From the NCBI GenBank assembly GCA_030762175.1, contig CM060833.1, forward strand, positions 9,243,501 through 9,307,500: a DNA stretch of 64,000 nt, read 5' to 3'. The notes beneath the pieces were generated by a model that saw only the letters and a list, made by a program, of their open reading frames with translations, had not been told where the DNA came from and ran no database searches. This document shows, in pieces, positions 20,757-32,337 of the stretch. A program made the position numbers and the translations under genes. The stretch comes from Metallyticus violacea (lineage: Eukaryota > Arthropoda > Insecta > Mantodea > Metallyticidae). The first letter of the stretch is position 1. Every line of letters starts with the position of its first letter.

Positions 20757-22645
20757 CATTTGTTTACTCACATTCAAAGCTCTAAGTCTTGACCACCTCT
20801 AGTAGTAATAGCACTGTTAATAAAATCGGTCATGTATCAGCTGATTTAATTACATTCGTTGTTCTAAGTCATGGCCACCTCTATAATTAATAGTACTGTT
20901 AATAAAGGTAGGTCATGTATCAGCTGATTTATCCATATTCGTTGTTCTAAGTCATGACCACCTCTAGTATTAATATTACTGTTAATAAAGGTAGGTCATG
21001 TATCAGCTGATTTATCTATATTCGTTGTTCTAAGTCATGACCACCTCTAGTATTAATAGTCCTGCAAATAAAGGTGGTCATGTATCAGCTGATTTATCTA
21101 TATTCGTTGTTCTAAGTCATGATCACTTCTAGTATTAATATTACTGTTAATAAAGGTAGGTCATGTATCAGCTGATTTATCTATATTCGTTGTTCTAAGT
21201 CACGACCACCTCTAGTATTAATAGTACTGCTAATAAAGGTGGTCATGTATCAGCTGATTTATCTATATTCGTTGTTCTAAGTCATGATCACCTCTAGTAT
21301 TAATATTACTGTTAATAAAGGTGGTCATGTATCAGCTGATTTATCTATATTCGTTGTTCTAAGTCATCATCACCTCTAGTATTAATATTACTGTTAATAA
21401 AGGTGGTCATGTATCAGCTGATTTATCTATATTCGTTGTTCTAAGTCATGATCACCTCTAGTATTAATATTACTGTTAATAAAGGTGGTCATGTATCAGC
21501 TGATTTATCTATATTCGTTGTTCTAAGTCATCATCACCTCTAGTATTAATATTACTGTTAATAAAGGTGGTCATGTATCAGCTGATTTATCTATATTCGT
21601 TGTTCTAAGTCATCATCACCTCTAGTATTAATATTACTGTTAATAAAGGTGGTCATGTATCAGCTGATTTATCTATATTCGTTGTTCTAAGTCATCATCA
21701 CCTCTAGTATTAATAGTAATGTTAATAAAGGTGGTCATGTATCAGCTGATTTATCTATATTCGTTGTTCTAAATCATGACCACCTCTAGTATTAATAGTA
21801 ATGTTAATAAAGATGGTCATGTATCAGCTGATTTATCTATATTCGTTGTTCTAAATCATGACCACCTCTAGTATTAATAGTACTGCTAATAAAGGTGGTC
21901 ATGTATCAGCTGATTTATCTGTATTCGTTGTTCTAAGTCATGAACACCTCTAGTATTAATATTACTGTTAATAAAGGTGGTCATGTATCATCTGATTTAT
22001 CTACGTTCGTTGTTCTAAGTCATGACCACCTCTAGTATTAATATTATTGTTAATAAAGGTAGGTCATGTATCAGCTGATTTATCTATATTCGTTGTTCTA
22101 AGTCATGACCGCCTCTAGTATTAATATTACTGTTAATAAAGGTGGTCATGTATCAGCTGATTTATCTATATTCGTTGTTATAAGTCATGGCCACCTCTAG
22201 TATTAATATTACTGTTAATAAAGGTGGTCATGTATCAGCTGATTTATCTATATTCGTTGTTCTAAGTCATGGCCACCTCTAGTATTAATATTACTGTTAA
22301 TAAAGGTAGGTCATGTATCAGCTGATTTATCTATATTCGTTGTTCTAAGTCATGATCACCTCTAGTATTAATATTACTGTTAATAAAGGTAGGTCATGTA
22401 TCAACTGATTTATCTATATTCGTTGTTCTAAGTCATGATCACCTCTAGTATTAATATTACTGTTAATAAAGGTCGGTCATGTATCAGCTGATTTATCTAC
22501 ATTCGTTGTTCTAAGTCATGGCCACCTCTAGTATTAATATTACTGTTAATAAAGGTGGTCATGTATCAGCTGATTTATCTATATTCGTTGTTATAAGTCA
22601 TGGCCACCTCTAGTATTAATAGTAATGTTAATAAAGGTCGGCCAT
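20757..22645. repeat. satellite array, ~23 units of 82-83 bp, each with a hairpin
   Basis: Unit landmarks: TTCGTTGTTCTAAGT, CATGACCACCT, CTAGTATTAATATTACTG, TTAATAAAGGTGGTCATG, TATCAGCTGATTTATCTATA. Successive TTCG starts at 21,021, 21,103, 21,186, 21,268 and 21,350 give periods of 82, 83, 82, 82; the extra base is the 'ggtaggtcatg' variant. CATGACCACCT and AGGTGGTCATG are perfect 11-bp inverted repeats about 25 nt apart in every unit. The first units (20,757-20,930) and the last are more diverged, as expected at array edges. No coding. Confidence 0.97.
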
Positions 22646-23186
22646 TACCACCATATTTCTGCGGAGTCATGCTAAGAAATCAACTTAGTAACTACATTTC
22701 CTACATTTTTGAAACTTTAGGTGCGCCGAGGTACTAAGCGTTCTTTTGAAGATGCCGACGGTATGCTACGCAATGCACAAAGGTTCTGCAACATCTAAAA
22801 ATGGCGCCAATGTGACGTAAAAGGACGTGATTCAACACAGAACTAGCTGGACTTCGGCAATGGTCCAGCTCTGTGCAATCCATTGCACTTGCGTGTACGG
22901 GTAAATCTGTAAATAGGCTCACTATTTCACCACGCAACTCTCTTCATGACGGGACTTACGGAGTTAGAGATAAATTAACTGTCATCTGGTTTTATGATGG
23001 CAGATGCATCATCACGACCTGCAACAAAAACTTTCACAACAGTATCTAACCCATTTCGAAGACAACAATTTCTTAATGTGGGGACTGTTGCGAAAGCTGC
23101 ATACACGGGCCTTCATTTCAATAGTTTCATTACGAATAACTTCATATTTAAAGTAATTGCAATGTATAAAAAAATTGTTTATTTAG
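22646..23186. other. no gene recognised
   Basis: Borders the satellite. The short open frames on both strands show no family motif, and no element ends were seen. Confidence 0.5.
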
Positions 23187-23197
23187 ACGTTGAAGGG

Positions 23198-23508
23198 TTT
23201 TTTTTTTTTTTTTTTTTTTTGATTTATTTATTTATGGACGCTCTTTAACATCTCAGGTCATCAGCGTCCCATTCAACTCAGGGCGTGAAACGGCCGACAA
23301 ATTTTGCTCAGAGGCCTCTCTTTCAGGCTTGAGGTTCTTTTTCGTGCCGTAAATGTACGACACGGGACCCACGGCTTTACTTCCCTTCCGAAGGAAGCCA
23401 TACTTAGGATTTTTACGCCCGAAAAAATCCATCGGTCCTGGCCGGGTTCGAACCCGCGTTTTGGGCGTAGGAGGCAAGTATGGTAACCACTACACCACCA
23501 GGACCGAC
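23198..23508 (-). mobile_element. SINE-B, young-looking full-length copy
   Basis: Poly-A tail (23-nt T run on the plus strand from 23,198), AAATAAATAAATC tail, conserved body and an intact tRNA-like head at 23,434-23,506 with paired acceptor ends GGTCCTGG/CCAGGACC, A box TGGTGTAGTGG and B box GGTTCGAACCC. Flanked by acgttgaaggg at 23,187-23,197 and 23,509-23,519. Nearly identical to the copy at 28,668. Confidence 0.96.
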
Positions 23509-23519
23509 ACGTTGAAGGG

Positions 23520-23952
23520 GATTACATTTTAAGTTTTACACATTCATACGCAGCCATTCCTACTTTGATAATTAATGACCGAATTTTAATAAACATTGAT
23601 GAAATGTCCATGAATTTAATGCAATAATACCTCAAATATAGACAAAAACACAGAGTTAAAATCAAGCGTTGCATTTGATTTACCAGTAAAATTATGTTTA
23701 AAATTCATGACACACTTCAGTCTTGTTCGGATATGTCTGTTCTGTTATAGTTGGTCCCCACCAGATGTTTTAGGTGTGAAAGTCAGTTTTCTGTTGTTTC
23801 TTAGGAGATCCGTATAGCACGTTAAACTTCGTTCATCCTCACATGACGATAAAGGAACGTACACAAAAGCTGCGACTTGAAAAATTCTGGTTTTTTGCTT
23901 GCCGTTACAGCACGTAATATTTCTAGTGCTTCACAAATTTGTTTATGTCTTG
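23520..23952. other. no gene recognised
   Basis: No coding or repeat signature recognised. Confidence 0.5.
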
Positions 23953-23954
23953 TA

Positions 23955-25195
23955 CGGGACATTCAAAAAGTTTTGCAAGTGGCATGTTAAAATTCAAGCT
24001 GAGGACTGAATTCGAAAACTTAACCTCACAATCCTTCAAAGTACTCTCCATCTCTCTCCACACACAGTTGCAGACAGGGCAACCGCTTGTCAAAAGCATA
24101 CGGCACTCGAACTGAGATATTGTCAACAGAGCTGAATTTATAGCTTGAGCAAAGTACTGCACTCGTTTAAAAGATTTTACAGCAATGCAAAATTTTACTC
24201 GAGGAAAGAGCCGAAAGTAGCAGGGGTCAGGGCTGTAGGGTGGATGATCAAGCAACTGCACTTTTGCAAGTTTCAATTTCTTCAAAATTGTGCAAAAGCA
24301 ACAACATTGAAGTTCCTGTCTTTGGACGCCGCCGCCTCAGCTATTCAAATAAGGGGTCCAAAATATATGTCATAGTATTCTCCACTCATTGTCATTCCTT
24401 CTGACATACAGTCAACCACTAATGACCTTCATAGTTGAAGAAAACGGTGAACATTCGCTTACAGAACGAAAATCTTGTCTGGTCTTGGGTCATTCTCATT
24501 TACCCACACGCAGTTCTGAGCTTTATTTGGGAGGTACAGAAATAAAACCAACTTTCATCATCAGTGCATGTATCTGTCAAACGTTTAGAACATTTGGTGG
24601 ATACACGCTCAGCAGTTTCCTTGTACATTCCTTTCTCCTCTATTTCTCTTTATTGGTTAGGGAATGTGCAACCATTTTGTACAGATTTTTCGCAGCTTTA
24701 AATGTTCACGGAGTATACTGCCAATGCTGCCAACACTGATACCCACTTCCATACTTAACATTTCAACAGTAATATTTCGATTTTCCTCCACCAAATTCCT
24801 CACTCTTTGAATTGTTCTCTCGTTCACAACTTCCCGAGACCGGCAAGAGTGGGAGTTGCCTTTCAAAGTTTCTCGCCCTTTTTCAAATGATCGAATTCAT
24901 ATTACAATGTTATCAAATGAACACATTCGATCACCATGAACAGCTACCAAGTCCTCGCTCTTTCACCTGCTTGTAGCGTGTGAAAATGTAGAATGTAAAG
25001 TTTCTTTAGAAATATTCACCAGCTATTGACAGAGGACTGAACTCAACAGACTGGATGACTATGCAAGTTTAAGCTTACACTTATAAATATTTTGATAGCT
25101 TAAGGTTCATTGTTGCCAGCTGCGTTAGTTACATTTTGTGGACATTATCGCCCAACAATGGATAGGCTGATTGCAAAACTTTTTGATGCTCCTCG
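23955..25195 (-). mobile_element. mar1 mariner, both termini present (1,241 bp)
   Basis: Terminal repeats CGGGACATTCAAAAAGTTTT (left) and the complement of TTTTTGATGCTCCTCG (right), flanked by TA at 23,953-23,954 and 25,196-25,197. Minus-strand coding: HTH at 24,657-24,866 (NERTIQRVRNLVEENRNITVEMLSMEVGISVGSIGSIL), then a broken first-Asp block, then HPPYSPDPCYFRLFP in the third-Asp region, where the Asp is lost. Length is typical for mariner, but stops and the missing acid make it non-functional. Confidence 0.95.
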
Positions 25196-25304
25196 TATTT
25201 TTGTAATAAATTTTCTGAGTCTTTTCTTTAACAAATTCGCCAATATTACCAGGAACTGACATTAATTTAGATAATATTGTGTTAAAAATATTTACTACTC
25301 AAAC

Positions 25305-26435
25305 ATTTAAAATCGCTCTAACGGCACCAATGGGTTTTTTTCGTAACAAAATTCGGTATATACCGTTTAAATAAAATAAAACAAATATTTTCTAAAAATC
25401 AAGGGAAATCGGATTATTAGGAGTTGGGGGGGGGGTATACTTGGAAACGGAAATTTAATAATGGAGGTTAAAGCGAAATTCAAAAACGCTCTAGCGGCGG
25501 CAATTAAAAATTTTTAGAAAACTTGGTAAATACCATTTAAATAGAATAGTTTCTGAAAAATCAGTGACATTATTAGGAGTGGGGGTTTACTTGAAACCTA
25601 AAATTTAAAATCACTCTTGCGGCAACAATATCTGTTTTTATTTTCACAACATTATTCGGTATATACCATTTAAATTATATAAAAAAATGGTTTTTGAAAA
25701 TTAGGAAAATCAGAACAATAGGAAAACAGAAATTTAAAAAGTGCTATAGCGTTTCATTTTCTCTCAATTGTATCAGAATAGACGGAAAAATTAATTCAGC
25801 ATTTAAACTGTTTTAAAAAAAGCATCGTCGTAAAGATAGCAAATGTGAAATATTAATCTAATTTGTATGTGAGAATTATAGTAATAATAATCTTCAGAAA
25901 TCGTTTGCGTTACATGTTTTTACTACAATAACCTTTTAAGTTAAATGTCAAAGGCGATGAAAATCGATGGAATTTTCCATTGTTTATTGTTTATTGTGTA
26001 TATTTGCTTAGTACATTTTTAAATAGTAACTTTTTTTGTTTTATTGAAACATATGAACATCTTCTTCTTGTAAACACAATATAGGCAACTCGAAATTTTC
26101 TGTTATTTTCCTCTGTTTTCTTAATTTTCATAAACATGGTTACATTTAAAAAGGTTTAAAAATATTTACACAGTATAATTTTGACTATCAGTGGTCATAT
26201 ATTTCATTTAATTGATAGTACACTTTAATTTTTGGGTTTAAACACTTCTAAAAATGTGATTTCTCTTTTGTGATCCTTATAGTTTGTAGAACTCTAATTT
26301 TGTCCCCCTAATATCACACAGTAAGGCCATAACTTATTTTATTAATTAATAAGGTTTCATTTGGATTTCATATTTATTAAACTTGCTGAGTAATTCTTGT
26401 AGTTTACGCAGCATCTGCGTGATGGAATTTTTAGA
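25305..26435 (+). mobile_element. HEL family copy 2, 5' truncated
   Basis: Begins inside the tandem array (AAATCGCTCTAACGGCACC). Has about four degraded units, then the conserved 3' block (CATCGTCGTAAAGATAGCAAATGTGAAATATTAATC, AAAATCGATGGAA..., GAAACATATGAACATC). It ends with the palindrome ACGCAGcatCTGCGT near 26,409-26,423, followed by GATGGAATTTTT. The loop differs from copy 1 while the stem is intact. The left AGCGAATTCC end is missing. Confidence 0.82.
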
Positions 26436-27034
26436 GCTTATCATAGACGCTAAAAAGCGCTGTTTTTAATGTTTTTAGTGTCTAAAATCCTACTATTAGT
26501 TATCATTTACTTGGTGGCTTACTTTTGCGTAATAATAACATTAGCGACCTCTTTCCTTGTCGATATGAGGCAGTAAGGAAGTATGTACGTGATAACGCCG
26601 TTTCCGGAACAGTTTCGATTGTAACTGTCTCCAAAACTGCGATTATTTCATTCCTGCACAATGAGAACACCGCGTTGTTCCAAATATGGTCAGATCTCTC
26701 ACCTCCTACTCAAAAAAAGAGACCAGCTCTATAAATATACGCCATTATGAGTCACACTGAGCCGGCGGAATGTTAATGGCTGATAAAAACCGCTATGTAA
26801 ATCATTTCCTTATGGCACTTTATGGGTGTTCCACGATGTCTGCTACATTTGGCGCCGTTCCCTGCCGTTAATCTTTCAGAGATGCGATGCCTCGGAATTG
26901 ACAGAGATACCTTGCAGTTCCGTGACCGTGCAAATTCGGAACGAGAGAGTATGAACCAACCGTGACAAATTTCATTAGTTCAGCATTTGAATAAGGAAGC
27001 GTTTAAACGGCATCTCAAGTAATTTTTCAACATG
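26436..27034. other. no gene recognised
   Basis: A 69-codon plus-strand frame at 26,525 has no family match, and no splice context or element end was seen. Confidence 0.5.
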
Positions 27035-29110
27035 CAATGGTCATTTGAAAACTTCTCGGAATGGAGCACAAAATGAAGACATAACTTTTTGAAATTATTC
27101 TTATTTTTCAATACAGTCTCTCTTGACACTAATGCACTTTGTCCAGTTGCACTCCAAAGCCTTTATCCCAACACAAATGTGATTTCTCCAGGCCTGCAAA
27201 ATACATCTTAATTTATGATTTAAGCTCTTCATCGGACGAAAATGTCTTTCCACCAAGGAATTTTCTCAGCTAAGAAAACAAAACGAAGTTCGATGGAGCC
27301 AAGTGAGGGGAATAAAGCGGATGCGGCAGGAAATTGTATACCAATTAATTGACTTTCGCCTTTGCAACGACACGTGTGGGGGCGAGCATTGTGTTGATAC
27401 AAGATGACTCTTCTTTTTTGATAAACGTGGTCTTCTCTCGCGTATTTTTGTCTTCAGTAGTTTCAAAGTTTAGCTTAATACATCTCAGTGACAGATGTTC
27501 CATCGGGAAAATAATCAATTAGCAGTACACCCTTGGCATTTCAGAAATCTGACTCCATGATCTTTCCGGCCGATTCCAAACGCTTGACCTCCTTTAGCGA
27601 TGGAGAATCGTGATTCTTCTATTGTTTAGATTGCTGTTTTGTTTCAGGTGTGTAGTATTGGCACCCATGTTTCATAATTGGTGTCAGAAATCGATGTATA
27701 AATTAGGCAGGGATCTCTCTGAACAAAATATATAGGCACCCTCCCCCAAAAGTCGTATTTATTCCCAAATAAATAATAATATTAATCATCCTCCAAAACT
27801 AATCTATATTATTGAGAAAATTAAATACTTAAATCTATTATACAATCATTAAACTCTTAAAACGGGCCAAACTTTGCTGAGCGATTTGCTTTTGATCTGA
27901 GTCAGCAGTCGTGGCACCCATCTTACCCATAGATTTTCCAAGCACAATCTTCCCTCAAATTTTTAAATGCCCAGAGCTTCACCAATTTCGTACATCTTTA
28001 TTCGGTGATTCCCCAGATCTATGTCGTGTACCTTATAGATAATTTCTGATTGCTTTTGCTCTCTATGTGAAAGCCTGGAAGATTAGCAACATACACTGGC
28101 ACAATGTCCAATTGGCGGGTGAACCTTAGATACAAGTTTACATACTCGAATAACGGCAGGTTAGCATGTTGGGTCTTGCTTGAGAAGGAAGGAAATGGTC
28201 AAAACTGGGTGAGTTTTTATGTAAATCGCGCCTAGTAAGAAACTGTATGTTTAAGTAATGTGCAATTGTGATGTACAGACGAATGAAAGAGACAGAAAGT
28301 GTGTGTGTTTTCATGGAATCTAATTATTTGTGGTTAATAAATAATATTGTCACATAGGTATATTTTCCACCAGGTTAAATAGTAGATGTACGGTTTCTGC
28401 GATGGATATAATGTGCATATATAGTTTGTAAAATAAACACAGTTATCTATCAATTTCTGTTTATTGACGCATTTTGATCGTCAGCTGCAAGGGTCATCTT
28501 CCAAGCTTTCACGGCCGCGTTTAAACTCCATGGTCCACTTGAAAAATGATGATACAGAGTCCCCTAGAGTGTTTGTCACATCTGTATGAATTTCTGTTAC
28601 ATTTATCAAATACTTAATAACCGCATGATGTTTTGTACACACGTCTCCACTGCAATAAACATCTGTAGCTTTTTTTTTTTTTTTTTTTTTGATTGATTTA
28701 TTTAAGGACGCTCTTTAACAGCTCAGGTCATCAGCGTCCCATTCAACTCAGGGCGTGAAACGGCCGACAAATTTTGCTCAGAGGCCTCTCTTTCAGGCTT
28801 GAGGTTCTTTTTCGTGCCGCAAATGTACGACACGGGACCCACGGCTTTACTTCCCTTCCGAAGGAAGCCATACTTAGGATTTTTACGCCCGAAAAAATCC
28901 ATCGGTCCTGGCCGGGTTCGAACCCGCGTTTTGGGTATAGGAGGCAAGTATGGTAACCACTACACCACCAGGACCGACATCTGTAACTACCAACCCATAT
29001 ATTCTTGCACAACTGATTCTGTGGTAGATGGCGGATTTTGATAACATCTTCCACGGAACTGCTACTGCAATCTGTGGGTCATTCCGAGAACTTTTGAAGT
29101 GACCCTCATA
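27035..29110 (-). mobile_element. mar2 mariner with both ends, split by three insertions
   Basis: Left end CAATGGTCATTTGAAAACTT..CTCGGAATG (27,035-) and right end CATTCCGAGAACTTTTGAAGTGACC (29,080-29,105) are inverted copies of the mar2 terminus. Reading the minus strand from the right: N-terminus (VCTKHHAVIKYL, EIHTDVTNTLGDS), WTMEFKRGRESLEDDP (28,480-28,560), IIYKVHDIDLGNHRIKMYEIGEALGI and RWVPRLLTQ (27,850-28,085), then the PETKQQSKQ-type and C-terminal region (27,035-27,720). Subtracting ~125 bp (27,725-27,850), ~390 bp (28,086-28,475) and a SINE-B leaves about 1.25 kb, the expected mariner length. Coding is frame-broken. Confidence 0.88.
28668..28976 (-). mobile_element. SINE-B inserted in the mar2 N-terminal region
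   Basis: Full-length, with a ~20-nt T run (tail), TAAATAAATC-type tail, intact body and an intact head (28,906-28,976, GGTCCTGG..CCAGGACC). Flanked by acatctgta (28,659-28,667 and 28,977-28,985). Almost identical in sequence to the copy at 23,198, so recently amplified. Confidence 0.96.
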
Positions 29111-29334
29111 TATAGAACCTTCATTTTCAAACTTAGATATTGAAGGGAAAAGTTTAAAACGAATATTGATTACTGTTTTAAGTTTTGTCTCGTTTCCCCC
29201 AGTTCGAAATTTTAATTTCTAGTTTCAAAATGGAGATAAGCAAGAGTTTTCAATTATAGATCCATATGACTTTGAACAATTTGTTCAAAAAGTAATGTAT
29301 AAACAACTTTGAAAGTACAATATTCTGGGAAAAG

Positions 29335-29555
29335 AACTATTTGAATTCAGGACAGGAATATTCACGAAAAATGCAGCTTTTAAACTTAAAATGAAATTCT
29401 ATCAAAACTGAATTATAAAATGCACGTTGGCGAAATTTTCTATGACCTAGCTAAAGCATTCGTTTGTGTTTACCATGAAAATCTACTAGAAAAACTAAGT
29501 TTTTATGGAATAAACACGAAGCTCTAAACTAGATCACCTCTTACCTCGACGTTTC
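29335..29555 (+). mobile_element. LINE reverse-transcriptase fragment (jockey-like)
   Basis: Plus-strand pieces: a frame-broken QFGFR.G.ST.NA-like start (about 29,342), EILSKLNYKMHVGEIFYDLAKAFVCVYHENLLEKLSFYGI (29,385-29,515), then the SYL region. This is the RT block around LxKAFDxVxH, with the second Asp of the block changed to Val. Only ~70 residues survive; the sequence then passes directly into a mariner relic. Confidence 0.8.
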
Positions 29556-30085
29556 ATAAGAGCAGGTGAAACATGGATCGCCAGAGACGAAGGAGCAATC
29601 CAAACAGTGGGTGGCAACAGGTGAAATTGCGCCAAAGAAAGCAAAAACGGTTCAATCTGCAGAAAAAGCCGTGGCTACGGTTTCCTGGATTTTTGGTGTG
29701 GTGCTCGTGGACTACCTCCAGAACCATCACAGGGGAGTATTATGCTTCACTACTGGACCAACTGAAGGATGCTATTCAGGCTAAACGAAAAAGAAAGCTC
29801 TCTTTCGTCACGATAATGCATCTTTACACACATCTAGGACTGATTTTGCAAAACTCGTTTTCAAGTACTTTCACATCCACCATATTCACTGGATTTGGCT
29901 CCAGTAATTACTTTTTGTTCCCAAACCTGAAGAAATGTCTGAGTGGACGAAGATTCACATCAAATGATAAGGTTGATGCTGAGACAGAAGCTTATTTTTC
30001 ACATTTGGACAAATCCAATTTTACTCACGGTATTAAAAAGTTTGAAAGTCGTTGAACTAAATGTCTTGATTTACAAGGTGACTAG
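29556..30085 (+). mobile_element. mariner DDE-domain relic (mar2-related)
   Basis: Frame 1 encodes ETKEQSKQWVATGEIAPKKAKTVQSAEKAVATVSW and VVLVDYLQ; frame 2 continues with TITGEYYASLLDQLKDAIQAKRKRKLS, a broken HDNAP region, SSNYFLFPNLKKCLSGRRFTSND and HGIKKFESR-TKCLDLQGD. The order is that of a mariner from just after the first Asp to the C-terminus. At least two frameshifts. Confidence 0.9.
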
Positions 30086-30654
30086 GTTGGGATTAAAAAA
30101 AAAAATCTTAAATCTTGTTCTTTCTTGATCGGGCATGCTCCAGGTATAATCAACTTACTTGATTACACATCACATGTAACCATTAATAATCACATATTAA
30201 ACAAGCACGAAGACGCCACATTTTCTAACTCTTCAAGTTGACAGGCGTTTAAACTGTGAAGAACTTATAGGGGATATTAAACCAAAACTAAAACCACCAG
30301 TTTAGGCCCTATGCTCATGGATAGGGCAGGAAGCTTAATTGTTCACGTAGATCGCTAGTTGGGAATCATGCACTTAGGCACCTTCGGGGAGGAAGGGATG
30401 GGATGAAGAACATACGGGGAGGCCAGGAATTCGAAGAGGCGATAAACGAGCGCATGCGTGATTCCACAGATGACGGAAGTCACAAAGCGTTAATGCCTGA
30501 TATACCTCGCTCGCTATTCTTGTCATATTATTTCTGAAACCACCCTCAAAACATCTTTTTAATCATATTTCTATTCGATTCTATTCCATTATGAAAGATG
30601 CTTTAATATTCTGGGATAACTCAGTTGAAAGAACAAGCAGGTCGAATTTGTGAA
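30086..30654. other. no gene recognised
   Basis: No coding or repeat signature. Confidence 0.5.
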
Positions 30655-31085
30655 GGGTGTTAACAGTGCTAGAGCAGAGAAATTGTTGCCGATAGGGCGC
30701 TTTTTAAATATCGGGTTTTCAGCAATAGCCCCTATCCTCATTCATTGTTTGATTTCACTGATTTTCAGAAATTATTTTTCTTGTTCTATTTCAATGACAT
30801 ATACCGAGTTTGGTTCAGAAAATACAAAAATTGAGGCCGCTAGAGTCATTTTTAAATTTTTGCTTTAGGCTAATACCCACCCTCAATGCTCCAATTTTAC
30901 TGTGGTTAACGAAATCGATGAATCGTTTGTTAAATGACCGTTATATGCCAAGTTTCGTTCAAAAAAAAAATTGCAATCGCTAGAGCGTTAACGGACATGT
31001 AATGTTTATCGTCATTTTCAGTGCCTATCAAACAGGATTGATGGAGATTTTAAAAAAATTGCAAAAATCTTTGAATTCCGAAACC
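30655..31085 (-). mobile_element. HEL family fragment (5' leader plus ~2 array units)
   Basis: Complement of HEL leader and units: ..CCGCTAGAGTCATTTTTAAATTT, ACCCTCAATGCTCCAATTTTACTG.GGTTAACGAA.TCGATGAATCG, AATTGCAATCGCTAGAGCGTTAAC, GTCATTTTCAGTGCCTA, GATGGAGATTT. The conserved 3' block is absent and the terminal AGCGAATTCC is not recognisable. Confidence 0.75.
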
Positions 31086-31231
31086 ATGTGAGTATAAAAT
31101 TCCTAGCACAAGTCAAATGAATCTTTAAAGAGGTGTTTGCTCCATTTAACTACCTAAGTACAGCCTAATACATGCACTGTTTTATTTGGAAAACAATGTA
31201 ACCGCGTTTTTTTTTTCTCTCCTTTTTTGGG

Positions 31232-31484
31232 TAGTGTTTAACGCCCGTTTTTACTACTGAGGCACCACAGGCGGTAGACACTGATGATACATGAGATGAA
31301 ATGATACATTCGGAAAGGATATTTTTTTTAAGGAAGGAAACGTTCCAGGCATACGTTTAGGGTACCTTCCCGGCATTTGCCAGTTATGAATACTGAGGAA
31401 AACCTGGGGAAAAAAAAAAAAAAAAAAACCAAATACCTCCCGCTCACGAGTCCGCACCTTAACGATCTGGGCCACCAGTGGCGG
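31232..31484 (-). mobile_element. SINE-A with B box replaced by an A run
   Basis: Tail and core are complete, but an 18-nt A run at about 31,411-31,428 sits where the GTCAGGGAGGACGGTCCTGG..GGTTCGAATCC segment should be. The A-box half of the head follows. The copy has lost its internal B box and should be transcriptionally dead. Confidence 0.88.
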
Positions 31485-32337
31485 TATGTAACAGTATGCC
31501 AGAAATAAATAAACTTTCTAATAATTGTTGAAATTTTTGTATGTGTTACATTGATTAGCACTTGTCTAAACTTCAATTCAGTGAAAACGGTGCATAAATA
31601 GCCCATTCTTCGTTTCAGAAACATTTGCAATGGTAGTTTTAGGCGATGTGATGTTCTGTATAAAATCCACGCATGTTTTGACCGTTGTGAAGGAAATTTC
31701 ATACAGTTTTGTGTAAAACTAAAGTAGTTTAAACTTGAGCAAATCATTCCGTCTTTTAAATAGCAAACCTTTAATATAAAATTAAATTAAATTAATGGAT
31801 CTAAAGAATAGTTTTTTTTTTTTTTTTTTGAAGGTTTTAAAAATGACTTTTTGCATCTGCTAAAATGTTCCCTTGTTTTTCTTTCTTATCTTAAAGCCAG
31901 TTTTCTAAACAATCTTCAATTTACGAGCTAGGTAAAAGAAAATGTGTAAAAAAGACTTTAAAAACTTTAACTGAATGCACCTTGAACACGTTAGTGGAGG
32001 AGAACAGAAATAAATCTTCATCTCAGAAACTTGTATGGCTTCATAGTACAACTTTCTAAATAAAGAACTCAACCGGTCACTGTAGTTGACGTCATGACTG
32101 TAAAATTTGAAGTTAGTTAATTAACTCTACCCTTATAGTAAAGGTGGAACAGTTATGTCAAATTCAGCAGGTACCAGAAAACCTGTCCCGCTGCATCCTG
32201 CAGCCAGTGAATCCGGTTTAATCCTTCAGCACAGATACCCAACACACCTAAACGTTTTATGGAGAAATTCCTTCAACATTCTCTACAACTCAGTGTGTGC
32301 GTCCCTGTTTTAGTTTTCAAAACACTCTGAATACAGT
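31485..32337. other. no gene recognised
   Basis: AT-rich; includes a T(18) run near 31,812. No family motif. Confidence 0.5.

Noticed and set aside
20757..22645. CRISPR-like regular array
   Set aside because: The repeats are contiguous 82-83-bp units without unique spacers, in a eukaryotic context; it is a satellite.
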